Shown: positions 26,524 to 36,258 of the stretch, one piece after another | Layout: each line of letters starts with the position of its first letter | Position numbering within the stretch: the stretch's first letter is position 1 | NCBI RefSeq assembly: GCF_002797415.1 | Contig: NZ_KZ454944.1 | Coordinates: forward strand, 1,194,655-1,258,654 | Length of the DNA stretch: 64,000 nt | Reading direction: 5' to 3' | From: Bacillus alkalisoli | GTDB taxonomy: Bacteria; Bacillota; Bacilli; Bacillales; Bacillaceae_I | Program-made: the position numbers and the translations under genes | Notes under the pieces: generated by a model | What the model was told of the DNA's origin: nothing | What the model saw: the letters and a program-made list of their open reading frames with translations, nothing else | The model's database searches: none

Positions 26524-27674
26524 AATGGCATTTTCACTCCTTTAATTTGCCAGTCTGCCATAATTTGCTTTAACACTTGAGTTAAAAATACAATATCTTC
26601 TTCGGTCGTTTGCTTTCCAAAGGATACGCGAAAAAGTTCATGTGCTTCCTCTACGCTCTTACCAGTCGCTATCATGACACGCGAAGGGGATGTAGAGCCA
26701 ACTTGACATGCGCTTCCTGTTGAAATAGCAATGCCTTTCCGATTACATTCTAACATAACATGTTGACCTTCCACTCCATGAAGTCGTAAACCAACAATAT
26801 TTTGTAAAACATTTTTAGGATGGCCTTCCACATGAATGAAATCCAACTCTTCCTCTATTAATTGGATTAATAATTTTCGAAGCTCATTTGTCCGTTTAGC
26901 ATTACTAAGCATTTCTTGACACGTCAATTGAGCAGCTGTTACAAAAGCTGCCACGCCAGCGACATTCACAGTTCCATGGCGCATGCCACGTTCGTGTGTT
27001 CCTCCTGGAATAACTGGCTCCCAACGTACCGAAGGCTTAATGTATATAGCTCCAACTCCTTTAGGTCCATAAATCTTATGAGCAGAAATCGACAGGGCAT
27101 CTACATGTAACTGCTTAACGTCGACCTCGATTTTTCCAAAGGTCTGAATACAATCACTATGGAAAATAATCCCTTTGTCATGAAGGAACTTACCTATATC
27201 CTGCAAAGTTTGGGTTGTGCCAATTTCTGAATTTCCGTGCTGAATAGAAACAAGGCAAGTGTCATCTCTTACGGTTTCTTTTAGAGCTTGAAGAGATACT
27301 AAGCCAAACTCATCTACAGGTAAAAAAGAAACGTCATAACCTTCCACCTCTAACTGTTTAACAAGGTGATAAATAGATGCGTGTTCTATGCTGCTTGTAA
27401 TAATATGTTTTCCTTTTTTGGAATTACCTCTAACTAATGATTGAATGGCAAGAAAATTAGATTCTGTACCACCGCTTGTAAAATAAATGCCATCCTTCTC
27501 GCAATGTAGTAATTTTGCAAGTTCGTTTCTGCAACTTTCTAAAATATGTTTAGCAGTTGTACCCTCATCGTGCAAACTGCTCGTATTTCCATAAATAGCT
27601 TTTGACACATGTTCATACGCATGCATTGCTTCACTACTTAAAGGAGTTGTAGCCGCAAAATCTAAATAAATCAT
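26520..27674 (-). CDS. nifS: NadS/NifS-type cysteine desulfurase
   Basis: 384 aa PLP enzyme. SISAHKIYGPKGVGAIY contains the PLP-binding Lys (about residue 202), and STGSACQVGSTSPSRV carries the active-site Cys near 325. Divergent from nadBCA, it probably supplies sulfur for the iron-sulfur cluster of quinolinate synthase NadA, as shown for the B. subtilis counterpart. Operon with niaR. Confidence 0.93.
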   Translation of the reverse strand: MIYLDFAATTPLSSEAMHAYEHVSKAIYGNTSSLHDEGTTAKHILESCRNELAKLLHCEKDGIYFTSGGTESNFLAIQSLVRGNSKKGKHIITSSIEHASIYHLVKQLEVEGYDVSFLPVDEFGLVSLQALKETVRDDTCLVSIQHGNSEIGTTQTLQDIGKFLHDKGIIFHSDCIQTFGKIEVDVKQLHVDALSISAHKIYGPKGVGAIYIKPSVRWEPVIPGGTHERGMRHGTVNVAGVAAFVTAAQLTCQEMLSNAKRTNELRKLLIQLIEEELDFIHVEGHPKNVLQNIVGLRLHGVEGQHVMLECNRKGIAISTGSACQVGSTSPSRVMIATGKSVEEAHELFRVSFGKQTTEEDIVFLTQVLKQIMADWQIKGVKMPL

Positions 27675-27765
27675 CCTTGATGAACCCCTCTCTTTAGTTG
27701 GGTTGAAAATGATATTTTTTAGGTAAAATAATTTTCATAAATTAATCAAGTCTTAACCTGAATCT

Positions 27766-27946
27766 GTTGAAAATCTCTAAAATTTGCGAGACTCCTTGAA
27801 AATGCATCCGCATTTACTGCGTGCGATGTATCGCTGTCGAAGCATTCCTTGTCCTGCGGAAAAACGAGCCAACCGAGAAGATAGCAGGAACGAGGAGGCT
27901 CGGTGGTTCGTCCGCGGAGAGTGAGCGGTTTTTAGAGAATTTCAAC
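27766..27946 (+). repeat. R1 palindromic repeat, copy 6 (with insert A)
   Basis: Arms GTTGAAAATCTCTAAAA and GTTGAAATTCTCTAAAA (complement of right end) differ at one position. The interior has module A (AAAATGCATCCGCATTT, then TGCGATGTATCGCTGTC), then CGAGGAGGCTCGG and TCCGCGGAGAGTGAGC. It lies in the 395 bp between the divergent nifS and nadB genes. The rest of that gap holds the nadB promoter and operator. Confidence 0.88.
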
Positions 27947-28003
27947 ATTAGCATTATAAAACTTAGTTTAAACAATAGTAAACTAGCTATCTAAAAAAAA
28001 CTC

Positions 28004-28031
28004 TTGTCATTAATTAAAATATATGTAAATA
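28004..28031 (+). promoter_or_regulatory. nadB promoter
   Basis: TTGTCA at 28004-28009, 16-bp spacer, TAAATA at 28026-28031. It is immediately followed by the NiaR-type operator, so repressor binding should block transcription start. Confidence 0.65.
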
Positions 28032-28033
28032 TA

Positions 28034-28047
28034 GGTGTCAAGACACC
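28034..28047. promoter_or_regulatory. NiaR (YrxA) operator
   Basis: Palindrome GGTGTCAAGACACC just downstream of the nadB -10. It fits the GTGTC-NN-GACAC type of site I recall for Firmicute NiaR. niaR is encoded divergently, which supports the assignment. Confidence 0.75.
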
Positions 28048-28069
28048 AGTGTATACAGGAGGGCTTTTT

Positions 28070-29620
28070 ATGCCTAACCGAAAAATAGATTGTTTAATTG
28101 TTGGCAGTGGATTATCTGCATTAATGACTGCAAAATATTTAAGTGAGCATATGAATGTGATGATTTTCACAAAGTTGAAAAAATCTTCAAATAACTCATT
28201 TCTTGCTCAAGGTGGAATAGCTTGTGTAATAGATAAACGTGATCACTGGCAATTCCATTACGAAGACACATTAGTTGCAGGATGCTTTTTAAACAACAAA
28301 GAAGCGGTTGAACTTCTAGTTAAGGAAGGCCCACAACATGTAACGAACTTAATTCAAGAAGGAATGAAATTTGATAAAACGAATAAAGGTACACTTTCCC
28401 TCGGAATGGAAGGTGCACATTCTCATCATCGCATTTTGCATGCAGGTGGCGATCAAACGGGAAAAGAATTGATGACATTTTTGCAAGAAAACACAAATGT
28501 AAAAGTGGTAGAAGATGAAACCGCTTACGAGCTATTAGTGCACGAAAATAATTGTTACGGTATCAAAACATTAAACATACAAGGGAATATACAAAAATAT
28601 ATAGCTAAGCGTGTTGTATTAGCAACAGGCGGTGTAGGCGCTATCTACTCTTTCACTTCAAACGACGAATCTGTTACAGGATCTGCTTTAGCAATGGCTT
28701 ACAAAGCAGGGGCATCATTAATTGATTTAGAATTTATGCAATTTCATCCGACAATGCTATCAGTCAATGGCAAGGCAGTCGGATTGATTTCCGAAGCAGT
28801 AAGAGGCGAAGGAGCATTTTTAGTTAATGAAAAAGGGGAAAGAATCATGAAAAATCTTCATCCTTTAGAAGATTTGGCACCCCGGGATATCGTATCAAGA
28901 GCCATTTACAAGTGCCTACAAAAAGGCCACAGAATTTATTTAAATATCAAATCCATTCAAAACTTTAAGCAGCGCTTTCCTGCTATTTCCGAGTTATGTT
29001 GTAAAAATAACATAAATATTGAATCAGGATTTATTCCGGTAGTACCTGGCGCGCATTTTTTCATGGGAGGTATCCAAACGAATGTGTATGGAGAGTCGTC
29101 TGTGAAAAATCTGTACGCAGTAGGGGAAGCTGCGTGTAACGGTGTTCATGGTGCTAACAGATTAGCTAGCAACTCTTTATTAGAATGTATCGTATTTTCT
29201 AAAAAACTTGCTGAAAAAATAGTGGAATTAGACGAAAAAGAAGTCTTAAATCCTCTAAGTATTAACGAAGAAGTAATTTGTAATAAAGTATATTCACTTG
29301 TCTTACCTGCCAAAAGTGAAATCCAAACTATGATGATGAAACATGTAGGTATCGTTCGCTCAGAAGAGAAATTACTACAAATGAAAAGCTGGTTAGAGAA
29401 GTACGAGGCATACTGGACAGAATATACACCAGATAATTTATTAAAATATGAAGATATTGAAATTGTTCAAATGTTACAGCTATGCTATTTAATGGTGGAC
29501 GCCTGTCTACAACGAGAAGAAAGTCGTGGCGCACATTTTAGAGACGATTTCCCAGACTCCATGGAAAGTTGGGACAATCGAAGAATTACACATACAACAG
29601 GTGAAACTTTATTCGTTTAA
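28070..29620 (+). CDS. nadB: L-aspartate oxidase
   Basis: 516 aa FAD enzyme that oxidises aspartate to iminoaspartate. FAD-binding IVGSGLSALMTAKYL at the N-terminus, FLAQGGIACVI, substrate region HRILHAGGDQTGKELM and the late EAACNGVHGANRLASNSLLE are visible. The frame is open from 28004, but AGGAGG at 28057-28062 selects the ATG at 28070. First gene of nadBCA. Confidence 0.95.
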   Translation: MPNRKIDCLIVGSGLSALMTAKYLSEHMNVMIFTKLKKSSNNSFLAQGGIACVIDKRDHWQFHYEDTLVAGCFLNNKEAVELLVKEGPQHVTNLIQEGMKFDKTNKGTLSLGMEGAHSHHRILHAGGDQTGKELMTFLQENTNVKVVEDETAYELLVHENNCYGIKTLNIQGNIQKYIAKRVVLATGGVGAIYSFTSNDESVTGSALAMAYKAGASLIDLEFMQFHPTMLSVNGKAVGLISEAVRGEGAFLVNEKGERIMKNLHPLEDLAPRDIVSRAIYKCLQKGHRIYLNIKSIQNFKQRFPAISELCCKNNINIESGFIPVVPGAHFFMGGIQTNVYGESSVKNLYAVGEAACNGVHGANRLASNSLLECIVFSKKLAEKIVELDEKEVLNPLSINEEVICNKVYSLVLPAKSEIQTMMMKHVGIVRSEEKLLQMKSWLEKYEAYWTEYTPDNLLKYEDIEIVQMLQLCYLMVDACLQREESRGAHFRDDFPDSMESWDNRRITHTTGETLFV

Positions 29621-29635
29621 AGGGGGAAGAGAACG

Positions 29636-30475
29636 ATGAATAAAATAAAACTAAAAAAAATGTTAGAAAGCTTTTTCATAGAGGATATCGGGGAGAGAGA
29701 TGTTACATCCTTATCTCTATTTCCTGAGGAAATGATAGGTTCTGGCAGATTTATTGCAAAAGAAGATGGAATCTTTGTAGGGCAAGAAATAATGAAACAA
29801 GGTTATAAGCTTTTAGATGAGAAAGTGGAATTTCATTTTATGAAAAAAGATGGGGAGCTATTGCAAAAAGGCGATGTTATTGCGACTGTTCACGGACAAA
29901 TGAGTGCTCTTTTAACAGGAGAAAGAGTTATTTTAAATCTTATTCAACGTATGAGTGGTATTGCTACCATCACGAATAAGGCAGTAACACAGTTAAATAG
30001 TGACGTTACGAAATTATGTGATACGAGAAAAACGACTCCTGGTTTACGTATGCTTGAGAAATATGCAGTGCTTTGTGGTGGCGGTTCGAACCACCGTTAT
30101 GGATTGTATGATGGAGTTATGATTAAAGACAATCACATTGAATTTTGTGGATCGATTACGAAAGCTGTTGAAAAAGTACGTGAAACAGTTGGACACATGG
30201 TGAAAATCGAAGTGGAAACAGAAACGCGTGAACAAGTGTTAGAAGCAGTAGAAGCTGGTGCTGACGTTATTATGTTTGACAATCGCACGCCAGAAGAAAT
30301 AAAAGAATTTGTCAAACTAGTTCCAGCCCATATCATTACAGAAGCTTCTGGTGGGATTAATATGTCTACGATTGCCGACTTCAGCGACACAGGTGTACAT
30401 TACATTTCATTAGGTTTCTTAACTCATTCCGCTCGTGCACTAGACATTAGCTTTAATGTTGGGAAAAAAATATAA
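29636..30475 (+). CDS. nadC: Quinolinate phosphoribosyltransferase
   Basis: 279 aa. Conserved blocks [30 protein letters not shown] and [20 protein letters not shown] are intact. It converts quinolinate and PRPP to nicotinate mononucleotide. 15 bp after nadB and 13 bp before nadA. Confidence 0.96.
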   Translation: MNKIKLKKMLESFFIEDIGERDVTSLSLFPEEMIGSGRFIAKEDGIFVGQEIMKQGYKLLDEKVEFHFMKKDGELLQKGDVIATVHGQMSALLTGERVILNLIQRMSGIATITNKAVTQLNSDVTKLCDTRKTTPGLRMLEKYAVLCGGGSNHRYGLYDGVMIKDNHIEFCGSITKAVEKVRETVGHMVKIEVETETREQVLEAVEAGADVIMFDNRTPEEIKEFVKLVPAHIITEASGGINMSTIADFSDTGVHYISLGFLTHSARALDISFNVGKKI

Positions 30476-30488
30476 GGGAGAGATACAG

Positions 30489-31592
30489 ATGAGCATGTTA
30501 GACATCATTAAGAATACAAATGTGACACTTCCAGATAAATATAAAAATATGTCAACAGAAGAAATGGAACAAAGAGTGAAAGATATTAAGATGAAGATGG
30601 GAGATACACTGTTCATTCCTGGTCATCACTATCAAAAAGATGAAGTAATTCAGTTTGCAGATGCAACTGGAGACTCTTTACAATTAGCGCAAGCAGCTGC
30701 TAATACTACTGCAAAATACATTGTATTTTGTGGTGTACACTTTATGGCAGAAACAGCAGATATCTTATCAACGGATGAACAAACTGTTATCTTACCTGAT
30801 ATGAGAGCAGGCTGTTCTATGGCAGATATGGCTGATATTCATCAAACAGAACGCGCATGGGTAGAGTTACAGCAAGTATTTGGGGACACTATATTACCAT
30901 TAACGTATGTTAACTCAACTGCTGCAATCAAAGCATTTTGTGGAAAACATGGTGGGGCCACGGTAACTTCTTCCAACGCAAAACAAATGGTGGCATGGGC
31001 ATTTTCTCAAAAAGAAAGATTGTTATTCTTGCCTGACCAACATTTAGGAAGAAACACTGCGTACGAACTAGGTATTCCTTTAGAGCAAATGGCTGTATGG
31101 GATCCAATTGAAAACAAGCTAGAATGGGAAGGAGACCCAACGGACGTGAAAGTGATTTTATGGAAAGGGCATTGCTCTGTCCATGAAAAGTTTACGGTAT
31201 CCAACATTGAACATATTCGCAAAACAAAGCCTGAAATGAAAATTATCGTACACCCAGAATGTACACGCGAAGTTGTTGCGTTGAGTGATGATGCGGGAAG
31301 TACTAAGTATATTATCGAAACGATTGAAAATGCGGCTAGTGGAAGCTCATGGGCAATTGGAACAGAGATGAATCTGGTGAATCGTATCATTCAGCAGCAT
31401 CCTGATAAAGAAATCGTCTCACTTAACCCTTATATGTGTCCGTGTTTAACAATGAACCGAATTGACCTGCCGCACTTATTGTGGGCGTTAGAAGCAATTG
31501 AAACAGGCGAGGTTCATAATCAAATAGAAGTAGAAAAAGAAGTAGCAGACTACGCAACAAAGGCTTTAAACGTCATGCTACAGCATGCATAA
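30489..31592 (+). CDS. nadA: Quinolinate synthase
   Basis: 367 aa 4Fe-4S enzyme. Candidate cluster Cys residues lie in [26 protein letters not shown] and [12 protein letters not shown], as in the long Bacillus-type NadA. AAGGGAG precedes the ATG at 30489; the upstream 11 codons open in frame are not used. It condenses iminoaspartate with dihydroxyacetone phosphate. Confidence 0.96.
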   Translation: MSMLDIIKNTNVTLPDKYKNMSTEEMEQRVKDIKMKMGDTLFIPGHHYQKDEVIQFADATGDSLQLAQAAANTTAKYIVFCGVHFMAETADILSTDEQTVILPDMRAGCSMADMADIHQTERAWVELQQVFGDTILPLTYVNSTAAIKAFCGKHGGATVTSSNAKQMVAWAFSQKERLLFLPDQHLGRNTAYELGIPLEQMAVWDPIENKLEWEGDPTDVKVILWKGHCSVHEKFTVSNIEHIRKTKPEMKIIVHPECTREVVALSDDAGSTKYIIETIENAASGSSWAIGTEMNLVNRIIQQHPDKEIVSLNPYMCPCLTMNRIDLPHLLWALEAIETGEVHNQIEVEKEVADYATKALNVMLQHA

Positions 31593-31601
31593 TAATGGAT
31601 G

Positions 31602-31640
31602 AAGGGCAGAAGCAAACTACAGCTTTTGCCTTTTTATTTT
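31602..31640 (+). terminator. Terminator of nadBCA
   Basis: Stem AAGGGCAGAAGC / GCTTTTGCCTTTTT with an 8-nt loop and a T-rich tail. Confidence 0.85.
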
Positions 31641-31686
31641 TGTTTTTTTAAAAATAATATTTTTTCTGCTTATTTTAGAAACTAGA

Positions 31687-31842
31687 GTGGATTGGAGCGG
31701 AAGACACTTCACTCCTGCGGGAAGAAGAGCGAAGCGTGAGACCCCACAGGCGGTACGCCGAGGAGTAGGTTTTTTCACGATAGTGAAAATAACCTTCCCT
31801 TGCGCTCCCCGCGGAAAGGAAGTGTCTGCAGCGGAAAGGAAC
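31687..31842 (+). repeat. R1 palindromic repeat, copy 7 (with insert B)
   Basis: The core has ACTCCTGCGGGAAG, GAGACCCCACAGGCGG, CGCCGAGGAGTAGG, module B (TTTTTTCACGATAGTGAAAA) and CCCCGCGGAAAGGAAG. Inner arms GACACTTC / GAAGTGTC pair perfectly; outer arms only partly. The remainder of the 411-bp nadA-safA gap is a terminator and AT-rich DNA with no other feature I can support. Confidence 0.85.
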
Positions 31843-32003
31843 GGTTTAGGAAATACAGGGATATTTTAGATACAAATAACAAACAGAATAGCCAAGTTTT
31901 TATCATAAAGTCCAAATTATTCGCATAATTTGTGTTGAAGAATAGTGGCAAAAAGCCCATTTGACACATAGACTGTAAAGACTTTGCTAAGGAGGGAATA
32001 TCC

Positions 32004-33506
32004 TTGAAAATCCATATTGTCCAAAAAGGGGATACGTTGTGGAAGATTGCACAGAAATATAATGTGAATTTCGAAGCGTTAAAAAGTGCAAATTCACAAT
32101 TAAGCAATCCAGATATGATTATGCCCGGTATGAAAATTAAAGTTCCAACAGCAAGTGTGCAAGTTAAGCAAGAAACCCAAGTGAAAGGTGTTGCAAAAGA
32201 AGCTCAGGTAGCGGGCGTACAAAAAGAAGCACCGGTAGTAATGGGCGTACAAAAAGAAGCACCTATAGTGAAAGAACATCCATTTAAAGAAATGCCGAAA
32301 AAACCTGAAGTCATGGGTGTAAAAGAAGTGAAAGAAGAAGCAAAAGCTCCTTTTGTTCCTAAGTTACCGCAAATAAAACCTTACTTCCCTGAAGTGGATG
32401 TAAATAATTATGTAACATTTAATATTCCGATTACGCAACAAAAGGCAAATGTCCAATTTCCAAAAATGCCACCAAAAGCTCAACCCAAACAAGTAGCACC
32501 AAAAGCAGTAGCACCAAAAGCAGTAGCACCAAAACAAGTAGCACCAAAAGCGGTTGCATCAGAAAAAACACCAATGAAAGAGCCAGTTGTGAAGGGTGTT
32601 CAAGAGGCTCCAACTCAACACATGAAAATGCCGGAACAAATGCCAACTATGCAAATGCCATTACAGCACATGAAAATGCCGGAACAAATGCCAACTATGC
32701 AAATGCCATTACAACACATGCAAATGCCAGCACAGCAGATGCCAATGGGTATGCCCCAATGGCCGATGCCACATCCATATTGTATCCCAGTTCCTTGTAC
32801 TCCAGTTATGCCTGGTTCTGGATTACATGGTCAAATGGGCTATCAACCAATGCAACCTTACTATGGTCAACCAACTCCATACGGAATGCAAGGTATGATG
32901 CCTCAAGCAGGTATGCCACAAATGATGCCTGAGATGATGGAGTCAGATGATGATTTTGATGCAGCAATGATGATGCCTCACATGCAACAAGTGCAACAAA
33001 TGCCACAAATGCAACAGTTCCCACAAATGCCTCCATATATGGGAATGAATGATATGGATATGGACATGGACGTAGATTTTGATCAAACACAAGTAGCAGG
33101 TTTGGATGAAGAGCAAGATTATATGACAATGTTGCAACAAATGCAACAACAAATGGAGCAACAGCAAAATATGGGAATGGGAATGCCACAAATGCCAATG
33201 GCACCAGGTGTACCATTTGGACAAATGCCACAACAAGGCTTTGGTATGAATGGTGGAATGCAGCAAATGCCAGGTGCTAGACAAGGTGACTGTGGATGTG
33301 GACCTACTCCAATGCCATATGGTATACCACAACAAATGCCACAAGTTCCATTCGGATTATCTCCACATGGTTATGGAATGCCAATGCAAGCTGGCTATCC
33401 GATGGGAGCACCTTTTAACCCACAAGGTTATGGCTATGGTTATCCACAAGATATGCGTTCAACAAATGACTTTAACGGTCCTGACAGGGAAGATGATAAC
33501 GAATAA
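32004..33506 (+). CDS. safA: Spore coat assembly protein SafA
   Basis: 500 aa, TTG start with AAGGAGGG. The N-terminal LysM domain (residues 1-49, VQKGDTLWKIAQKYNVNF) binds spore cortex peptidoglycan. The rest is low complexity: VQKEAP repeats (about 68-90), an APKAVAPKQV tract (about 155-190), two exact 15-residue HMKMPEQMPTMQMPLQ-type units near 207-240, then a Met/Gln/Pro/Gly-rich tail with a CGC motif. In B. subtilis SafA is an inner-coat morphogenetic hub made under sigma-E. Repeats make its length prone to change. I found no clear sporulation promoter. Confidence 0.9.
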   Translation: MKIHIVQKGDTLWKIAQKYNVNFEALKSANSQLSNPDMIMPGMKIKVPTASVQVKQETQVKGVAKEAQVAGVQKEAPVVMGVQKEAPIVKEHPFKEMPKKPEVMGVKEVKEEAKAPFVPKLPQIKPYFPEVDVNNYVTFNIPITQQKANVQFPKMPPKAQPKQVAPKAVAPKAVAPKQVAPKAVASEKTPMKEPVVKGVQEAPTQHMKMPEQMPTMQMPLQHMKMPEQMPTMQMPLQHMQMPAQQMPMGMPQWPMPHPYCIPVPCTPVMPGSGLHGQMGYQPMQPYYGQPTPYGMQGMMPQAGMPQMMPEMMESDDDFDAAMMMPHMQQVQQMPQMQQFPQMPPYMGMNDMDMDMDVDFDQTQVAGLDEEQDYMTMLQQMQQQMEQQQNMGMGMPQMPMAPGVPFGQMPQQGFGMNGGMQQMPGARQGDCGCGPTPMPYGIPQQMPQVPFGLSPHGYGMPMQAGYPMGAPFNPQGYGYGYPQDMRSTNDFNGPDREDDNE

Positions 33507-33513
33507 TTAAAAG

Positions 33514-33549
33514 AAAGAGGCGATTTCAATTAATCGTCTCTTTTTCTTT
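33514..33549 (+). terminator. Terminator of safA
   Basis: Stem AAAGAGGCGATT / AATCGTCTCTTT (one G-T pair), 6-nt loop, then TTTTCTTTA. Confidence 0.87.
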
Positions 33550-33651
33550 AGTAATTTACTATTATAAAAAATTAAAATGTAATTATTGGTTATGGAGGAA
33601 ATTTTTTGACGAAATGAAAGTACATGATAAAATAAATACATTCCATATTAT

Positions 33652-33806
33652 TTGAATTAATTTCATAACTACGGTTCGTTTAGTGAAAAACGAAAGCTGT
33701 AATATCGATTATGTTTTATGTTTGTACTTTATTTATTTCTCAAATAAGAATTATTTGGTATCATTCGTTTTTCATATAGTAATGAAATAGTATGAAATTC
33801 ACTCAA
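33652..33806 (+). repeat. 155-bp inverted-repeat element, copy 1
   Basis: Ends TTGAATTAATTTCATA and (complement of right end) TTGAGTGAATTTCATA match at 14 of 16 positions. The first 40 nt match the complement of the right end of the element at 50123-50277 with only four differences, and both are 155 bp long. No coding capacity. It fills half of the 359-bp safA-nadE gap. Confidence 0.75.
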
Positions 33807-33865
33807 ATGGGTATAGGTAATGAAAAGCATTAATCTAGTCATATACGTTGGAGGGAATACATCAC

Positions 33866-34606
33866 ATGGAAGAGAAAATTTCGAAGTTAGTTATGTGGTT
33901 ACAAGAAAGAGTAAATGTTGCTGGATTGAACGGTTTAATTGTTGGTGTAAGTGGTGGAATCGATTCCGCAGTCGTGGCTCATTTAATTAAAAGAGCGTTC
34001 CCAAATAATTCATTAGGCGTTATTATGCCTTGTAAAAGCAACCCGAAAGATGAAGAATATGCATTAGAAGTAATTAATAGTTGTGGAATTGATCACGTTT
34101 TAGTTGATTTAACAGAAACACATACAGTCCTATTTAATGCGATGGAAGAACAATTAAAGGCTAAAGGGGAATGGAACGAGGAAACGGCGAGATTAGGCGA
34201 TGCAAATACCCGTGCTCGTCTACGTATGACAACATTATATGCTGTTGCAAATAATTACGGCTATTTAGTAGTTGGAACGGACAATGCTGCTGAATGGCAT
34301 ACAGGTTATTTTACAAAGTTTGGTGACGGTGGAGTGGACTTAGTACCTTTAGTTCATTTAACGAAAGGCGAAGTACGAGAAATGGCAAAAGTTTTAGGCG
34401 TACCTGAATCTGTTATTACAAAGCCACCAAGTGCTGGTCTTTGGGAAGGTCAAACAGATGAAAACGAAATGGGAACAACCTATGACATGATTGACAACTA
34501 CTTAAAAGGGGAAAAAATCCCTGAAAAAGATAAAGCCATTATTGACAGACTGCATGGTCGTTCTGCGCATAAGCGCGAACTAGCTTATGCACCACCTAAA
34601 TTTTAA
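33866..34606 (+). CDS. nadE: NAD+ synthase, short ammonia-dependent type
   Basis: 246 aa. N-type ATP pyrophosphatase P-loop GVSGGIDSAVVAHL near residues 28-41. GTDNAAEWHTGYFTKFGDGGVDLVPL and KPPSAGLWEGQTDENEMG are conserved substrate regions. No glutaminase domain is present, so it uses free ammonia. GGAGGG is 10 bp before the ATG at 33866. Placement just beyond nadBCA-safA completes the de novo NAD pathway locally. Confidence 0.93.
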   Translation: MEEKISKLVMWLQERVNVAGLNGLIVGVSGGIDSAVVAHLIKRAFPNNSLGVIMPCKSNPKDEEYALEVINSCGIDHVLVDLTETHTVLFNAMEEQLKAKGEWNEETARLGDANTRARLRMTTLYAVANNYGYLVVGTDNAAEWHTGYFTKFGDGGVDLVPLVHLTKGEVREMAKVLGVPESVITKPPSAGLWEGQTDENEMGTTYDMIDNYLKGEKIPEKDKAIIDRLHGRSAHKRELAYAPPKF

Positions 34607-34701
34607 CTTGGGGTTAACTGCCATCTATAAAAATCCCCTTATTATGTCAAGCTAAGGTAGAACACGACTATGTGTTCAAGACATGTGAGGGGGTTATTAC
34701 A

Positions 34702-35478
34702 TTGAGGAAGTCAGTGCTTACATTAACTTCTTGTGCCCTATTGCTTGGTGGATTAACGGCATGTGGAGGAAACGCTGGAAATCAAGCTGCCGATACACGT
34801 TATTATGACAACTCTAGGCCAATTGGGTACTATACAAGTGAAAACAACCCTTATGCACCTAATCGTGCGAACAATTTCGGTACAAAAAATGTAAATACAC
34901 GTGGAAATCAAAATGTTGACCAACGTGGCAATGCATACCGTATTGGGGATAACGATGGTCCATTAATTGAGATTATGGACCGCGCAGTTATTAACGGTGA
35001 CCGAAATGCAACTTTAACAAATCCTACTGTTCCACTTGCAAATGAAGATCGTGGAATGTTTGGCCCAAACGATAATAGATACAGTCGTAGTGATAGAAAC
35101 TATCACCGTCATTTAGATGGTACAAATGTAGGTGCTAGACCGTCTTATTACAACAATTACAATGGTGCACTTTCTGAACAATTAGCGGAACGTGCTTCCA
35201 CTGTAAGAGGGGTAGAAGATGCTAGAGCGATTATTTACGGCAACGATATAATGATTGCGGTGGAACCTCAAGAAGGATTTAGTGACGCACAAGTAACACG
35301 TGATGTTCGTCGTGCTGTACAACCGCTAATTGGAAATAGAGATTGTCGTGTAGTAGCAGACCAAAGTACGTTAAATCGTATGAGTCAAGTCGATAATGAT
35401 TTGCGTGATGGTGGTCCTGTAGAACGTTTAAACCAAGATATACGTAGTATGTTTGATACCATTACTCCTGGTCGATAA
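34702..35478 (+). CDS. YhcN/YlaJ family sporulation lipoprotein
   Basis: 258 aa, TTG start 8 bp after GAGGGGG. Lipoprotein signal with lipobox LTAC at about residues 22-25. An Asn/Gly/Arg-rich central region follows (NTRGNQNVDQRGN), then the YhcN/YlaJ domain (RGVEDARAIIYGNDIMIAVE near 170-190). Family members are found in the spore membrane and are made in the forespore. An earlier in-frame start at 34672 would hide the signal peptide and is rejected. Confidence 0.87.
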   Translation: MRKSVLTLTSCALLLGGLTACGGNAGNQAADTRYYDNSRPIGYYTSENNPYAPNRANNFGTKNVNTRGNQNVDQRGNAYRIGDNDGPLIEIMDRAVINGDRNATLTNPTVPLANEDRGMFGPNDNRYSRSDRNYHRHLDGTNVGARPSYYNNYNGALSEQLAERASTVRGVEDARAIIYGNDIMIAVEPQEGFSDAQVTRDVRRAVQPLIGNRDCRVVADQSTLNRMSQVDNDLRDGGPVERLNQDIRSMFDTITPGR

Positions 35479-35487
35479 CCATACTGG

Positions 35488-35519
35488 AAAAGAACAGCTT
35501 TTATAGCTGTTCTTTTTTT
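35488..35519 (+). terminator. Terminator of lipoprotein gene
   Basis: Stem AAAGAACAGCT / AGCTGTTCTTT with loop TTTAT and seven T residues. Confidence 0.9.
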
Positions 35520-35581
35520 ATAGTTAAAATTACCTCTTTTTACCTCTAAATACCCAATTTCAAAAATTCTCCAAAAATCTT

Positions 35582-35610
35582 GGATAATCCTTCTATTTTT
35601 GGTCAAAATA
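35582..35610 (+). promoter_or_regulatory. Candidate forespore (sigma-F/G) promoter of bofC
   Basis: GGATA at 35582-35586 and GGTCAAAATA at 35601-35610, 14 bp apart, fit the sigma-F/G pattern (G-ATA, then GG--A-A-TA). bofC of B. subtilis is transcribed in the forespore. The spacing is slightly short. Confidence 0.45.
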
Positions 35611-35656
35611 GAAAAAGAATTTAAAGATAATCTAAAAAGAATGTGAGGGGGAAACA

Positions 35657-36232
35657 ATGAAACCCATCATTCCAAAACAAATAATGATCCTTTTTGCTGC
35701 TTTTGTAGCGATGTGTGGAATGCTTTACACTGCCCTAGTTTTAACGGAAGCAGTAGAACAAGAAGCGGAACCAAATGATTATTTGTTTCAACATCATAAA
35801 AACGAAGCATATGAAGTAAATGGACCTTTAACTTTACGCGTTATTTTGGAAAGAATATATATTGATGGTGAAGTAAGTGAAGAAGTTATTGAAGAAACAA
35901 TATGGGCAATGGAAGATTTCTGGGCTCAATATGAGGATTGGCTATTAGTCGATCAAGACGAGGAACAAGTTGTTTTTTTACAGCATATAGATGATATTTC
36001 TCCATTACTTAAAACGAACGGATATTTTGGGATCTCGGAAGACGGTATTCTCACTATCTATGATGGAAAGCCTACGGAAGCAACAAAAATAATTCAGTCT
36101 TTTTTTCAAATTGATGTAGGTAAATTAGAAAGTCATCAACATATAAAATTAAAAACGGGTATTAAAGTAATGTCAAAACATGAATATGAAGAAGTAATAG
36201 CAACATTCAAACCATATTCTTCTCTACAATAA
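35657..36232 (+). CDS. bofC: BofC, forespore regulator of the sigma-K checkpoint
   Basis: 191 aa with one N-terminal membrane or signal segment (about residues 8-30) and an acidic external domain. In B. subtilis BofC limits the SpoIVB signalling protease that triggers pro-sigma-K processing by SpoIVFB. Its place upstream of ruvAB is the same. GAGGGGG lies 8 bp before the ATG. Family conservation is modest and the context strengthens the call. Confidence 0.85.
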   Translation: MKPIIPKQIMILFAAFVAMCGMLYTALVLTEAVEQEAEPNDYLFQHHKNEAYEVNGPLTLRVILERIYIDGEVSEEVIEETIWAMEDFWAQYEDWLLVDQDEEQVVFLQHIDDISPLLKTNGYFGISEDGILTIYDGKPTEATKIIQSFFQIDVGKLESHQHIKLKTGIKVMSKHEYEEVIATFKPYSSLQ

Positions 36233-36258
36233 ACAAAATTTTATATTGGGAATTAACT

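Noticed and set aside
27739..27757. Second NiaR operator near nifS (AATCAAGTCTTAACCTG)
   Set aside because: Only a partial match to the palindrome at nadB and not symmetric.
32806..33344. Antisense ORFs on the minus strand of safA
   Set aside because: They arise from the Met/Gln/Pro-rich codon pattern of safA, lack start signals and have no recognisable features.
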